Origin: Xanthoparmelia taractica
Taxonomy: Eukaryota; Ascomycota; Lecanoromycetes; Lecanorales; Parmeliaceae
Assembly (NCBI GenBank): GCA_033085395.1
Contig: JANQBS010000287.1
Location: forward strand, 1 to 46,478
Length of the DNA: 46,478 nucleotides
Reading direction: 5' to 3'
Below the pieces are notes generated by a model, which worked only from the letters and a program-made list of their open reading frames with translations, did no database searches and was not told where the DNA came from. Of the stretch, positions 1-11,100 are shown piece after piece. Position 1 is the stretch's first letter, and every line of letters starts with the position of its first letter. Made by a program: the position numbers and the translations under genes.

Positions 1-163
1 AAGCGTTCGCTTAAGCTTTTTACGTATTTTTATAATATAAAAAAATATTACGTAATATATTTATTAAAAACTCAATGAAAGTATGGGATATTCTATACCT
101 TTCGATATGGTATCCGAAAAACTAATCCCATACCATCAAATATACCACACCTTTCCGACCCGT
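1..163 (+). mobile_element. Partial MITE (274-bp family), right end, truncated by window start
   Basis: This matches the right part of the complete element at 27463-27736, base for base with about a dozen differences, mostly C/T and G/A. It ends in the terminal inverted repeat CACCTTTCCGACCCGT at 163, followed by unrelated flank. The left half lies outside the window. The same family lies inverted at 46403-46478. No coding capacity is seen. Confidence 0.85.
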
Positions 164-263
164 ACTAACTCGTAGGGAATTCGAACGCTTCTCCTTTAGA
201 TTATAAGTCTAACGTATTTCTAATATACTATATATTCGATATAGCGTATAGATAGTAGACTTT

Positions 264-426
264 ATTGAAAATTAGATACGGGAATATTAAGAAAATAGAT
301 TACTTAATTAAATACTTTCCTAAAGTAGACTCTATTTAATATAAAAATTAGGTGGCTAATAGAGTAGCTCTCGTGAGAAGACTGAGAATCATCTCTGCAT
401 TAATATTTAAGGGTTAAATTTCAACA
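264..426. repeat. Direct repeat unit A1 (partner 1311-1473)
   Basis: About 163 bp here recur at 1311-1473 in the same orientation, 1047 bp apart. Differences are mainly transitions (for example TACGGGAATATTAAG here and TACGAGAATATTAAG there), as expected for two copies that diverged under RIP. A minisatellite and a less mutated stretch lie between them. The pair could be short LTRs or simply a dispersed repeat. I see no primer-binding site or polypurine tract to decide. Confidence 0.7.
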
Positions 427-479
427 CTTCTCTATTATTATTCTTCGAACAAAAAAATAAAGTTATATATAAAACTTTA

Positions 480-790
480 GAGACTATTTTAATCGTTAAT
501 AAGATTATTTTAATCGTTAATAATAAGATTATTTCGATTATTAATAAGATTATTTTAGTCGTTAATAATAAGACTATCTTAATCGTTAATAAGATTATTT
601 TAATCGTTAATAATAAGATTATTTCGATCGTTAATAAGATTATTTTAATTATTAATAAGATTATTTTAGTTATTAATAATAAGATTATTTTAGTCGTTAA
701 TAATAAGACTATTTCGATCGTTAATAATAAGACTATTTCGATCGTTAATAAGATTATTTCGCTCGTTAATAATAAGGTTATTTTAGTTTA
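480..790. repeat. 21/24-bp minisatellite
   Basis: About fourteen tandem units of the form AAGATTATTTTAATCGTTAAT, some carrying an extra AAT so that units are 21 or 24 bp. Variants (TCG/TTA, GATT/GACT) are transitions. All unit lengths are multiples of three, and one plus-strand frame (Lys-Ile-Ile-Leu-Ile-Val-Asn with an optional extra Asn) has no stop through the array. It may be a decayed protein repeat or an ordinary satellite whose unit length keeps a frame open. Confidence 0.85.
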
Positions 791-876
791 TATTATATTA
801 TGTTTAACGTATTACACGATATTTAATTCACGTTATTTATTTATCTATTCTAGTGTCACTCGTTATCGTATATATA

Positions 877-1010
877 TGTCACGATACACACTAGCATAAC
901 TGTGATACGCTTAGTTATAGGCTTGGCAACTCACATATCTAGCTACCAACACTCTAGATAGAATAACAATTTAATAATTACATACACACACTACGAATAT
1001 CATGACCCAG
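877..1010. other. Less RIP-mutated segment with LTR-like ends
   Basis: This stretch keeps many CA and TG dinucleotides, unlike its surroundings. It starts TGTCACGATA and ends near TATCATGACC, an imperfect inverted pair (GTCA-C/T-GATA). TGTCACGA-type termini are common in fungal LTRs, so a small solo LTR is possible. I see no flanking target duplication, so the call is weak. Confidence 0.25.
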
Positions 1011-1021
1011 TCTGATTTCTT

Positions 1022-1047
1022 GATAATATATATATATATATATTATC
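1022..1047. repeat. 26-bp perfect AT palindrome
   Basis: GATAAT followed by a (TA)n run and ATTATC reads identically on both strands over 26 bp. It is a cruciform-prone simple repeat just after the less mutated segment. No further function can be read from it. Confidence 0.8.
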
Positions 1048-1109
1048 TTAAGACTTCTCTATCTTTATATTTAATTATCTATAATTCTTTAAAATATTTT
1101 TATATAATA

Positions 1110-1226
1110 ACGAGATTTCTTTGCGACGAGATTTTTTTATAATAACGAAATTTCTTTACGACGAGATTTCTTTATAACGAGGTTTCTTTACGATAAGATT
1201 TCTTTATAACGAGATTTCTTTACGAT
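1110..1226. repeat. Tandem CGAGATTTCTTT repeat
   Basis: A short array of CGAGATTTCTTTACGA and CGAGATTTCTTTATAA variants repeated about six times. Differences are mostly transitions and a few T-run length changes. It lies between the minisatellite and the second direct repeat. Confidence 0.75.
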
Positions 1227-1310
1227 AATTACGTATCTAAATTAATCTTTATAGAAAGCTAATATTATAGCGACTTAGTCTATATATTCTACGAATTAGA
1301 TTTATAATCT

Positions 1311-1473
1311 ATTAAAAATTAGATACGAGAATATTAAGAAAATAAATTACTTAATTGAATACTTCTCTAAAGTAAACTCTACTTAATATAAAAATTGAGT
1401 GACTGATAGAGTAGCTCCCGTGAGAAGACTGGAAATTATCTCTATATTAATATTTGAGAATCAAATTTCAATA
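1311..1473. repeat. Direct repeat unit A2 (partner 264-426)
   Basis: Second copy of the 163-bp direct repeat, sharing blocks such as GAATATTAAGAAAATA and GTGAGAAGACTG with the first. From here to about 1920 I see only AT-rich sequence without a recognisable gene. Confidence 0.7.
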
Positions 1474-1922
1474 GACTTAAAGAATAGAATACTAATACTA
1501 CTATAAAGTCTTACTAAACGTTTAGACTCGAGACTATAGCGAAGAATAGTTATATATATAACGATATACGAAGAATTAGAATCGAGACGATACTACTATT
1601 TATTAAGAAATAAATAGAATATATATAGAATTAATAACTTTAACTAAGTAGATAGACTACGAATACTCTAGAAACTCTTCTTCGAAGTAATATTAATCTA
1701 TATCGAACTTGATATACGAAAAGTAAATACTAAATTCATAATAAATTACTCTCTTTTAAGAGAATTATTATTAATATTTATATCGCGCGTAGAAAATCTC
1801 TTCTATAACTATAATATTAAATTTAATAAAAAGAAGAATATAACTTAAAAAGATTAATATTATACAGACGAGCGTAAAGACTACGTCGCGATAGATTTAT
1901 TATATTATTTTATACAAGTGTA

Positions 1923-1947
1923 TGTTCATGAATTAAATTCATGAACA
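1923..1947. repeat. 25-nt perfect palindrome
   Basis: TGTTCATGAATT and its exact reverse complement AATTCATGAACA flank a single A. The following 90 bp (to about 2040) keep GC-richer text, including GGAGAAGACGGGGATTTCAG, and then a T run. TG...CA ends are typical of LTR termini, so two LTR ends meeting is possible, but a simple hairpin is equally compatible. 2045-2600 shows only AT-rich degraded sequence. Confidence 0.75.
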
Positions 1948-2599
1948 CGTGTGGGATTATTGCTTGATTTAAAGGAGAAGACGGGGATTTCAGCTCTCTT
2001 ATCGCTTATTAAGACTCTAATTCCTAGTCTTCTTTCTCGGTTTTTTTTATAATCTATTAAGTATATATTTAATAATTCTTTTAATAATTAGACTCTACTT
2101 ATTAGCTATACGATAATTACTTACTCTTATTACTATAAAATCGCTAATTAATTATCGCTTAATCGACTATATATTTTATTTGCTTTATAGTTTATTTCTA
2201 TATTTTTAATAAATCTTTAATCTTATAAACTCTAATCTTAAAAAAGAATTTATTTAATAATCTTATTCTTAATATATCTCGTCGATAAGATCAATTACTT
2301 TCTTAATAGATCATCTAAGACTATAATAAATAATTCGATCTTATTAATAACTCGACTTAAGATTATATATAATTAATTATAAACGAAGATCTTATAATAA
2401 AGATATAGATCGATATGCTATAAGAATTAACTTTAAGATTTATTAATAATTATATTAAAGATTAAATAAATTAAGTATTAAATTCATCGAAAGAGAATAT
2501 ATAATTTGTACGAATTCGACGAAGTAAGTGAGATATAAAATATAAAATATCGTTTATCGTTATACTTATTCTTTAGAATACGATAATTAAGCGTCTTAA

Positions 2600-3781
2600 A
2601 CTTAATATATTAAATTTATAAACGCGTTTTATTGTATAGATCTATAAGCTGCTTTAGATTTGTTAGTAATATTACTACGTAGCTCTTTTTTACCTTTAGA
2701 TAATAAAATAATAGCGAGACGAGTTCGAAAGCGTTTATTATTTTAGTAGATAAGAGAAAGCTATTCTTCTTATTAATGACTTAATCTTAATTATTATATA
2801 TTATTTAAGATCTAAAGAATCTATTAAGAACTTAATAATTATATCGAGCGATATTCTTATTAAGAGTATAAAGAATAGCTCTAAATATATAGAAATTAGC
2901 TATTCGATAAGTTTTAAGATTACTATAAATAGCGTTAATTAGATTACTAATTATATTATTAAATAATTAATTAGTTAATTAATCGACTAAGTAAGATCTT
3001 CTTAAGCTTATTAAGATATTATTATTTATATTTAATAAATTGCGAGCGAATTTCTTTATATTAGTTCGATTTTAATTAATTAGATTAAGATTACGTAGTC
3101 TTATATTAATAATAAGTTTAAGAACTCGAATATAACTTTAAAGATAGAAAATTTTTAATATAACTCGAGCGATGCGATTTAATTTAATATTTATAATAAT
3201 TAAAAGAATTTAACGAAAGTCGTCGTAGAAGTAAATAACTATTTCGTTGAATAAATAAGTATTCTTTCGAACGTCTTAAAGTATACGATCGACGATCTTA
3301 ATATCGTAGCGATTCTATATAGAGATCTTATTTAATAAAATGTTTTTAAAGATCTCTTCTTTATCTCTTTAAGAAATATCTTTTTAAAATATATTTTATT
3401 AAAGTTTTACGCTTTATTCTTTAAATAAGACTTAAGAGAATATAAAATTAATTTATAAAGAGATTATAGACGAAGACGATAACGCTAAGTTCGTTTAAGA
3501 TCTCTTTTAAAGTCTTTTAGCGTATTTAAAAATAAAATAATTAATTATTTATCTTTATTATCGACGAAGAAGAATTTATTTAAAAATAATTTAAATATAT
3601 TAGTAAAGACTTAAAAAAGCGAATAAAAGAACTTATTTAAGGCGTTTAATAACGTTAAGGCGAAAAATATTAATAACGAATATTTATAATATATATATAG
3701 AATTAAGCGATTAAAAGAATAATAGAAGAAGAGATAAAAGAAATATTAATATTATTAAGTTAGTAATATTTCTTTCTAATG
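2600..3781 (+). pseudogene. RIP-degraded coding relic, unidentified (Gln-rich, coiled C-terminus)
   Basis: Reading through RIP-type stops, one plus-strand frame runs about 390 codons without an obvious frameshift. Mid-section peptides such as SSDILIKSIKNSSKYIEIS and TKVVVEVNNYFVE have protein-like composition. The last 60 codons are Lys/Gln/Arg-rich and look coiled-coil, ending with SNISF and a stop. Most stops are TAA, consistent with former CAA. I do not recognise the family. Retroelement gag or a multicopy hypothetical protein are both possible. Caution: any TAA or TAG can be explained by RIP, so the support is the lower stop density and the composition of this frame, not the stop type. 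Confidence 0.4.
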
Positions 3782-3825
3782 ATCCGACGCGTAGAATAAT
3801 TTAAATTTAAATATCTCTTTAGTTC

Positions 3826-4075
3826 TATAATTGGAATTAATAATAGCTATCTTATTAGAAAGCGCAAGTTTAGCTCTATAATCTAAAAAAATAATTAAAT
3901 AATTTAAGATATTAATATTTCGCTAACAAATTTTTAATAAGAACTCTTCGAGAGATCTAACGAGTTAATTTAGTAAGTCTAATTAAAAAACGCAATAAAA
4001 TCGATCTTAAGATTTTAGAGCTCGACGCTAGCTTATTCTTTTATATATATTAATATACTAATCTTATTTTTTTAA
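3826..4075. repeat. Dispersed repeat copy 1 (partner 4500-4805)
   Basis: This segment and 4500-4805 share an ordered set of blocks: an AATAATAGCTATCTTATT-like start, GAAAGCGCAAGT, then GCTCGACGCTAGCTTATTC near the end. A truncated third copy lies at about 4262-4470, with the tRNA-like unit and poly(T) between. Differences are largely transitions. Nature unknown; possibly the body of a non-autonomous retroelement. Confidence 0.6.
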
Positions 4076-4114
4076 TTTAAATATATTTTTCTATTATTCG
4101 AAGAATTTTCTTTA

Positions 4115-4119
<5 letters not shown>

Positions 4120-4150
<31 letters not shown>

Positions 4151-4228
4151 ATTAAATGAAAATCGAACTTAGAACTTTAGTGAGACTATATATAAATTAC
4201 TACTACAATACACTACACTATAGAAGCT
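4120..4228 (-). ncRNA. tRNA-like unit with poly(A) tail (SINE-like)
   Basis: Read on the minus strand from 4228, the sequence has a tRNA-type A box (TATAGTGTAGTGTATTG) and, about 40 nt later, a B-box-like AAGTTCGATTTTC, within 82 nt. It is followed directly by 27 A residues (poly(T) 4120-4146 on the plus strand). The two promoter boxes have normal tRNA spacing, but the acceptor ends AGCTTCTA and TTAATTCTT do not pair. It therefore is not a functional tRNA as it stands. A retroposed tRNA or the head of a tRNA-derived SINE is the best reading. It keeps more CA/TG than the flanks. Confidence 0.5.
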
Positions 4229-4499
4229 GGGCAATTCGGCACTATTTGAATAGATATCTTAATTTTTCAATGAATATTCTTATAATTTTCTCAATAACTA
4301 TAAGATCGAATTTAATAATTCTAATCTTATATGAAAGCATAAATTAGACTTTATAAAATAAAAAAAGAATTCTTAAAATTTAATAGAAATTAATTAAGTT
4401 ATTTAGAAAAGAAATATTTGATTAATAATTTTCGATAATTACGGGCGCTAATTAATTTAGTCGAGTAGTTCTAAACGAGTGTCTTAAGTATATTAAATA

Positions 4500-4805
4500 A
4501 CTTAATTCAAGATATCCCTATAACTATAAGATCAAAAGTAATAATTGCTATGTTATTTGAAAGCGTAAGTCAAGCTTCACAATTTAAAAAATTAATTAGA
4601 AAAATTTAATAGATATAAACGAAGTTATTCAAGTTCTAACTAATTCGCTAATAAATTTTAATGATTGCGGACGCTAATTTCTTTACCCGAGCTATCTAAC
4701 TAAAAAGCGTAATTAGATCGAATTTATAATTGACTTCATATACAAATTCAAGGTTTTTAAGCTCAACGCTAGCTTATTCTTTTATATATACTAATACGTT
4801 ATATA
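4500..4805. repeat. Dispersed repeat copy 2 (partner 3826-4075)
   Basis: Second, slightly less mutated copy of the repeat described at 3826-4075. It ends with GCTCAACGCTAGCTTATTC, where copy 1 has GCTCGACGCTAGC. From 4806 to about 5060 I see only AT-rich text. Confidence 0.6.
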
Positions 4806-5059
4806 CGTATAGTCCTAGCTAATTTTATAGATTTTTAAAAATAATCAAAGTCTAAGAAGAGAAATTAACGATTTACTACTTCTTCGTTTAAGATAAAAAT
4901 AATAATACGTCGTTATCTATACTCGAGTTATCTACTTTATTATAATTATCGTCGTCTTCGTAACGCTATAAAGTATTTTAATTATACTTTAATAATAATT
5001 TAACTATTTATTTATACACGTATTTACTCGAGCTATAAAGAGTAGTTACGAGCTATATC

Positions 5060-5960
5060 TAGGTGATTATAATAAGAGAAATCTTTAGTAATATTATCGC
5101 TATAGAGTGAAAACTCTTACTATTCTTCGCGATAAAAATATTAGATATGTGTACTTTAGTATTACTCTAAGAGCTTCGAAATTAAATAGCTATTGCGCGT
5201 ACTAAAAGAATTCCCGCAATAAGAATATAAGAAAGAGATTTGTGAATTATAATAAGCTCTATCTCTCGTAGAGCTACTCGCTCGCTAGCGAGCACTATTC
5301 TAAGAGATCTATTTGTATTAGTTACTTAGTAGCGACCTTAACTTTCTTAAAAGTAATAAGTATCTTATGTAGATTATTTATCTTCGTCGCTTTAATTATT
5401 TATAAAAATTTAATATATAAAAGCTCGCTTTAGCGAGTATAAGAAGCTTAATCTACTTTTAATTAAGATTAAGAAAACTAAGATTCTTTAAGCTATTAAT
5501 AGTATTCTTACGAGTATTCTAAATATTCTTCGCTATATAGTAAATTTATTAAATTAACATAAGCGCTTCGCGCGTATCGTATACGCTAACTCTCTAATAT
5601 TAAAAAGATATAATTATTTTTATTAAATTTATCGTCTCTCTTTATACTCTCTTAATTATTATCTTCTTTATTAACGTCGAGCTCGAATTTCGATCTAAGA
5701 TTAAGTTTAGACTCGAGCTTTAGTAAAAAAAATAAGAATATAAAGATAGAGAATAAGATAGAATCTTTAAATTTAATTAAATAATATTTTATTTATATTT
5801 TATTTATATTCTATTCTCGAATAGCTTACTGAAAACTCGCGCTTCGACGCGTTGTATTTTAGTATTTAGAAGTTTACTTTTTATATTTTTTTAGATTTAG
5901 CAACTCTAAGAGCTAAATCTTCTCTTTATAATATTTATACTATATATATTTTCTATACTT
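5060..5960 (+). pseudogene. RIP-degraded coding relic, unidentified
   Basis: One plus-strand frame runs about 300 codons with stops that are nearly all TAA/TAG. The N-terminal part is basic (for example RVKTLTILRDKNIRYVYFS). A hydrophobic stretch (YLVATLTFLKVISILC) follows, then a Ser/Leu-rich segment near 5640-5720. The palindromes at 5280-5293 and 5422-5436 lie inside it. I do not recognise the family. 5961-6690 is AT-rich with only chance ORFs. Confidence 0.35.
5255..5293. repeat. Adjacent hairpin and 14-bp palindrome
   Basis: AGCTCTA at 5255-5261 pairs with TAGAGCT at 5269-5275 around a 7-nt loop. Five bases later GCTCGCTAGCGAGC (5280-5293) is a perfect palindrome. A related CTCGC-TTTA-GCGAG hairpin sits near 5422-5436. 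They lie within a coding relic, so they may be chance or insertion footprints. Confidence 0.6.
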
Positions 5961-6689
5961 TTTATCGTTGCGAAGTACTCTTATTAAACGCGCTTATTAA
6001 ATTCTATATATAAATATTATTTTTAATAATTTATTAATTATATTCTTTAAAATAGCTCGTTTAGCGAATAAGATATTTTAATATATTTTTTCTTTTTCGC
6101 TTCTTTAAAATCTCTTTTATATTATTAACTTCGTTATTATTTATTAGATTCGATATAAGATACTCTAATATATTAGTATCGTCTAGCTTCATTAATATAG
6201 CTTTAGTAATAATATATAAAATATTGAATATAAACGATAAGCGAGTAAAAGATATAATTAATACGTTTATCTATCGATATACTTTCGAATATAAAACGAA
6301 TTTGATGCTTTATTCAAAAGCTTCTTATTTAATCGTTTCTATTTTAAGTTTTTTATTAATAATATTATTAAATTATCTTATTAATGCTCTTATATCTAAT
6401 TATCTTTATTATATAAGTTCGTCTATATTTCGAGTATACTTTATTAATATTTTATAAATTCTTATCTTATAGTATTAATTTCTTTAATATACTTTTTTAT
6501 AGCGAGTATCTTTTCTTAAATTTTGTAGTTTTTAAAATATAACTTAAATATAGAATCGTAGCTATATATAGCTATAAATAGACTATAATTAATTATTTTA
6601 TATTAACTTTAGCGATATATAAATTCTATAATTAAAAATATCGTTATCTAGTCGTTCTATCTATCGAAATAATAGATTTATAAATAAAT

Positions 6690-6815
6690 CTGCGTCCTGG
6701 TGAAATGCGTGCTCTTTTCTACTTTTAGGTCAAGCGCGATCCCGTCGGGTTTAGCGCGCCCTCTTCGGGCAAGGCGCTCGACAATACCTCACCCGTCGCT
6801 TTCTCTTAGATATAA
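6690..6815. other. GC-rich island with nested hairpin
   Basis: An abrupt island of GC-richer, CG-rich sequence inside AT-rich DNA. AGCGC (6753-6757) pairs with GCGCT (6774-6778), and inside it GCCC (6758-6761) pairs with GGGC (6767-6770) around TCTTC. CCCG-T-CGGG lies at 6741-6749. A 100-codon ORF overlaps it (6700-7002) but becomes low-complexity hydrophobic downstream, so I do not call a gene. It could be a remnant structured RNA or the end of an element that escaped RIP. Confidence 0.5.
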
Positions 6816-7303
6816 AGATCTATATCGCTCGCTATTTTCCCACTTTCTTTTTTATTTTTCTTTTATATCTTTCTATCGTTCTCTCGCTTCTTCTTATATT
6901 ATAAGAATCTACGTAATCTTCTCTATTCTCTACTATCTAATTAACTTCTATAAATTATTATTAATCGTTATACTTAAATCTTTATACGAGATATTTTTCT
7001 AAATAGCCTTTCCCTTTGAGATTACTTTACTATATCTCTTATTCTTACTATCTTCTAATCTATTTACTTTCGTCTATCGCTAAAGTCGACGATAAAAACG
7101 AATCTTTTTATTCGTCACCTTATATCTATTTTATAACTCAGCTCTTAATAAACGAAGATAATTTCTTTTTCGATTATACTAAAGCGTATTATCGCTTAAC
7201 TCTACTGCTCTAGATCTTTCTATCTTAATATTTCTATATTAATTACTATTTTACTATCGCTTAGCTAATCTACGACTCTATAATAATATTAATAAGAAAT
7301 TTT

Positions 7304-7975
7304 AGCTCACGGCGAGCACTTCAGCGCGAAATAACTATCTAATTCGAAGACGACTACTATACGATATCTTCTCTCAAGGCTATCTAGTCGAGTAAATAAA
7401 AATTCTCCCTCGGCCGTGATCGAATAATATCGTATAAGAAAGGTTAAGCATAAAGCCGAGTAGTGACGATGAGTTAAAATTAAGGAATACAGTTAAAAGA
7501 TAATATGCTCGCCTTAATCGATAGTACTATTCGCGTGTTTATTTAACTGCGGCGATTAGGTTCGAGTATTCACTTTATTCTAATAACGTGGTCTTAAGAC
7601 GACGATCTTAGTTTTCGCTATAAATCGGAGAGAATATAATATCTCTAATTCGTTATAGAAATCTCAGCGCGTAATACCTAGATAGCTAGCAGCTATAGCT
7701 AATGTAACTTCACGATTAAATATCTTCTAGAAACTCAATAAAGATTCGATCGATATAGGAAATAAATTAAATGCGAAGCAATAAGAGTCGAGACTATATT
7801 AGCGTATATCGCGAGGTATAAGGTAGATAAATAAAAATTAACGATTAAGATTATTAAAGAGAAGTAAATAGTAGGTACGAGAATAAGGAAGACGATACTA
7901 AAATAATGTCTTTCACGATTATTAATCGAAGAGAGTGTAGACACGGCACAATCGCTAAGGGCACGACCCAGAAGC
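7304..7975 (-). pseudogene. Degraded membrane-protein-like relic
   Basis: On the minus strand a 69-codon open stretch (7944-7735) has a hydrophobic segment (IVFLILVPTIYFSLIILIV). With frame changes it is followed by a further coding-like run (for example NLSYTILFDHGRGRIFIY), ending at a TAA near 7304. TATATA lies about 45 bases upstream of the start on that strand. At least one membrane helix is likely. I cannot name the family. 7000-7300 holds only chance ORFs on the other strand. Confidence 0.35.
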
Positions 7976-8119
7976 GTATATAATCCTTATCTCGCCCTAT
8001 TCTAAGCGTCTTGAATTTTTAACTTTAGACTTCACACATAGCTCTTTTTTCTATATTTGAGATATAATAACTTTAATTAACTTAAATTTTATTTAATTCT
8101 ATTAATCTCTTATTAAAGT

Positions 8120-11100
8120 TAATTTCGCTAGTAAAGAATCGTCGATAACATCGATTAATAATATTCCCGTTATCTATAAAGAGGGATATATTTCTACGAT
8201 TTACAGATTTAATAGCGATTGAAGTGAATCACTTAATAATTATAACTTAATCGAAGTTCTTAATTCGACTAGCTCGTCGTCTAAGAATTCTTTTAATTTA
8301 TTATCTTATAAGTATACATTAAATCTTAAAGACACTAAATTACACGCCGAAGATAATATTCGTCGTTTTCTCTTTTTGTAGGCCTTAAATAATAACTTTA
8401 GTTTCCTTAAACGAATTCGATCTCAATAATAGTCGCAGTAGAGATAATAGAGAGAAAGACGAAAGCTTTCTATTCTTTAAGAAACTAATACTCGATATCG
8501 AAAAAGTATAAAAATCGTATTAGTCGGGCTTAAGACTAGTTAAAGATAATATTACGAATGTTAATAATAGTAGTAGCTTTCACTCTAGAAGCGATAGCTC
8601 GATATCTAAGCAAGATAGAAGATACTACTTTTTTAACACTCTACGAACTTCTATAGTAGACTTAGAAGCTGAATACGAGCCTTAAAATCCTCGCTAGCAG
8701 ATCTTAGTATTAATAGATAGCGCTTATCTAGATAATCTATCCTCCGCGAGAAGATAAAAGATTCTATCTATAATTCTTCTTCTCCTTCTTCTTCTTCTTC
8801 TTCTTTTTCTACACTTCTTATTACTCTTCTCTCATCGACGAATATCTTAGAAGTTAATCTTAGAAATATCGAGTCTCGTTATTTCTATAGAAAGAAAGAG
8901 AATAGAAATAAAGAAGAAAGCTATAGTATAGATAACGTTATCTTATACTCTCTCCGATTGCCTATTGCGTCGTTAAATTCTAAATTATTACTAATTTTAT
9001 AACGATCTTCGCTTCAAGAAGACGCCGTAAAATTAATAATAGATTCGGCTAACTTCGAATAAATATAAAGCTCAACGAGTTCTACGAACATTAAGTCTAT
9101 AATAGCTATAGACGCTATCGATATTCGAGATTTCTTTAAGCGTATAGTAGATAATATAGGTCTAAACGAGGGCGAAAAAGATATATATAAGTTAGAGAAG
9201 AGTCGACGTGAAGATTAGTACGTAGATATTAGTCCCTACGAATGCGTTTCGTGATTAATAAAACAAATGTTACCGATAATAAATCAAGCGATCTTGATTT
9301 CATACGGATTCGATCGCAGTCTAAGTCTATCTTCAGATGATCTCCCTTATCACGAAAATTCCAGTAACACAAGAAAATAACAAGCTTAAGTCGATTTAGT
9401 GAAGTTGATAATAATTAAGATATGCCTTTTATTACATTTCTAATCAGCACACGATATTTTTTCTAACGTATTTTAGATAATTCTCTTATGATAAAGAAGA
9501 ATAACGAAAAGACTAATGAAACTAACGCTTCTATCAAGGCCACGAGTGTGGAGACTAAGATTAATATCGTATATCTTTAAAGTTCTCACCTAAGGAAACA
9601 GACAAAGACACACGACTACTTAAGTTCTCTCACTATCGAACTTATCTTTATTAATCGTTCGATCTCTTCTAATATCGCACTATATCGAGATCGAGTTAAG
9701 TAGACTATTTATAAAGGTGATAACGAAATAATAGCGACTATCTACCCTTCTTACGCCGTTATCGTTTTTCTATCACTTACTAAGCGATCTTAGAATTAAG
9801 AAGATTTAATATTAGATAAAGAGAGATAAAAGATCGTAAGAATCGTTAATTATCTGCAAATCTAAAAAGTTTATTTCCGCACGAATTCCGCCGGGTTCGC
9901 ACGATCAGCACGATTTAGCACATTTAGCCTTATCCGCCCATGTCGGCAAAATTTAGCCCGATTAGCAAATAGAGTTGCTATTCGCACAATCAGCACGATT
10001 TAGCAAATAAGATAATTTCAAATATTATACGCAAAGTCCTCGTAGCAAGTACTTAATGATATACATTGCGCACTACTTCGGGTACTGCTTCGGGTATCAC
10101 CCTCGCGAGAATTTGATCTAAAACTCACGATTTTAGAATTTATTTCGAGGTGACGTTGAGGGTCGTCGCTGCATATCGCTGCCGAATCTCGTCGATTAAA
10201 AAAAAAAAAACTTATAGGGCTAAATATAGGGCTAAGTCACGTGACTAATGCTAATAGTGAGTATAGCAAGTTAAAGTTGCTATTTGAGCGGAATTCGGGC
10301 GAATTGAGCGGAATTTTTAATGAAGTTACTAATCCGGCGGAATTCTTGATTTCAGCCCTAGCCGCGCGATCAGCAATTTTAAATTCAGTAGGAACTTTTT
10401 AGATTTGCAGATAATAAGAGACGAAGAAAAAAGGGCTATAAATATAAGATATATTAAAAGAAGATATAATTACTCGAATACGAGTTAGGAAACCCATAGA
10501 AACTATTACGAAAGTTTAAGGCGAAATATCGAATATAGCGAGGAGGCAAACGGGGGAGACCAGTACGTGCGAATAAGGGTTCGTAATCGTTAGTTACTTT
10601 TTTATTCGTAAGAGTCTATATATTCTAGAAATTATAGAAATTAAGATTATTCTAATAAATTTAAGACACTACTATTATTTGCTACGTCTTTTCATTTAAT
10701 TAAATTAATATACTCGAGAAGACGAACACTTTATAGTTAATAGTGTACGGTTCTAACGAACGTATAAAATAATTTTATGCATTATTCACTTCGCCCTTGA
10801 CTATTAGTCCTCGTTTACCTCTAGATCTTAAAATAACTACTTTATAATCTTATTAGAAGAATCTTCTTCAATAGATATATCTATCTTAGACTAAACTTTA
10901 TCGTAAAATCTTACTTACTCGCTACTTTAAGACGAATCTATTCTTCGAGATTCAAATGCGATAAATAAAAAAACTAATTCGATAGTTAATAAAAGATATT
11001 ATCTTTTTTAAATAATCGTTAGATTTATTAATAGAGACTCTATCTTCGCTTAATATCTTCGTTAAACGTATAAAGCTTTATTTTATTAACGGACCGTCTA

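Noticed and set aside
480..790. Regularly repeated array resembling a CRISPR
   Set aside because: Units are head-to-tail without unique spacers and the context is eukaryotic; it is a minisatellite.
264..1473. LTR retrotransposon bounded by the 163-bp direct repeats
   Set aside because: Interior is under 900 bp, with a minisatellite and no gag/pol, primer-binding site or polypurine tract.
6700..7002. 100-codon ORF over the GC island
   Set aside because: Downstream half is low-complexity Tyr/Ile/Leu text typical of AT-rich chance frames; no motif or paralogue.
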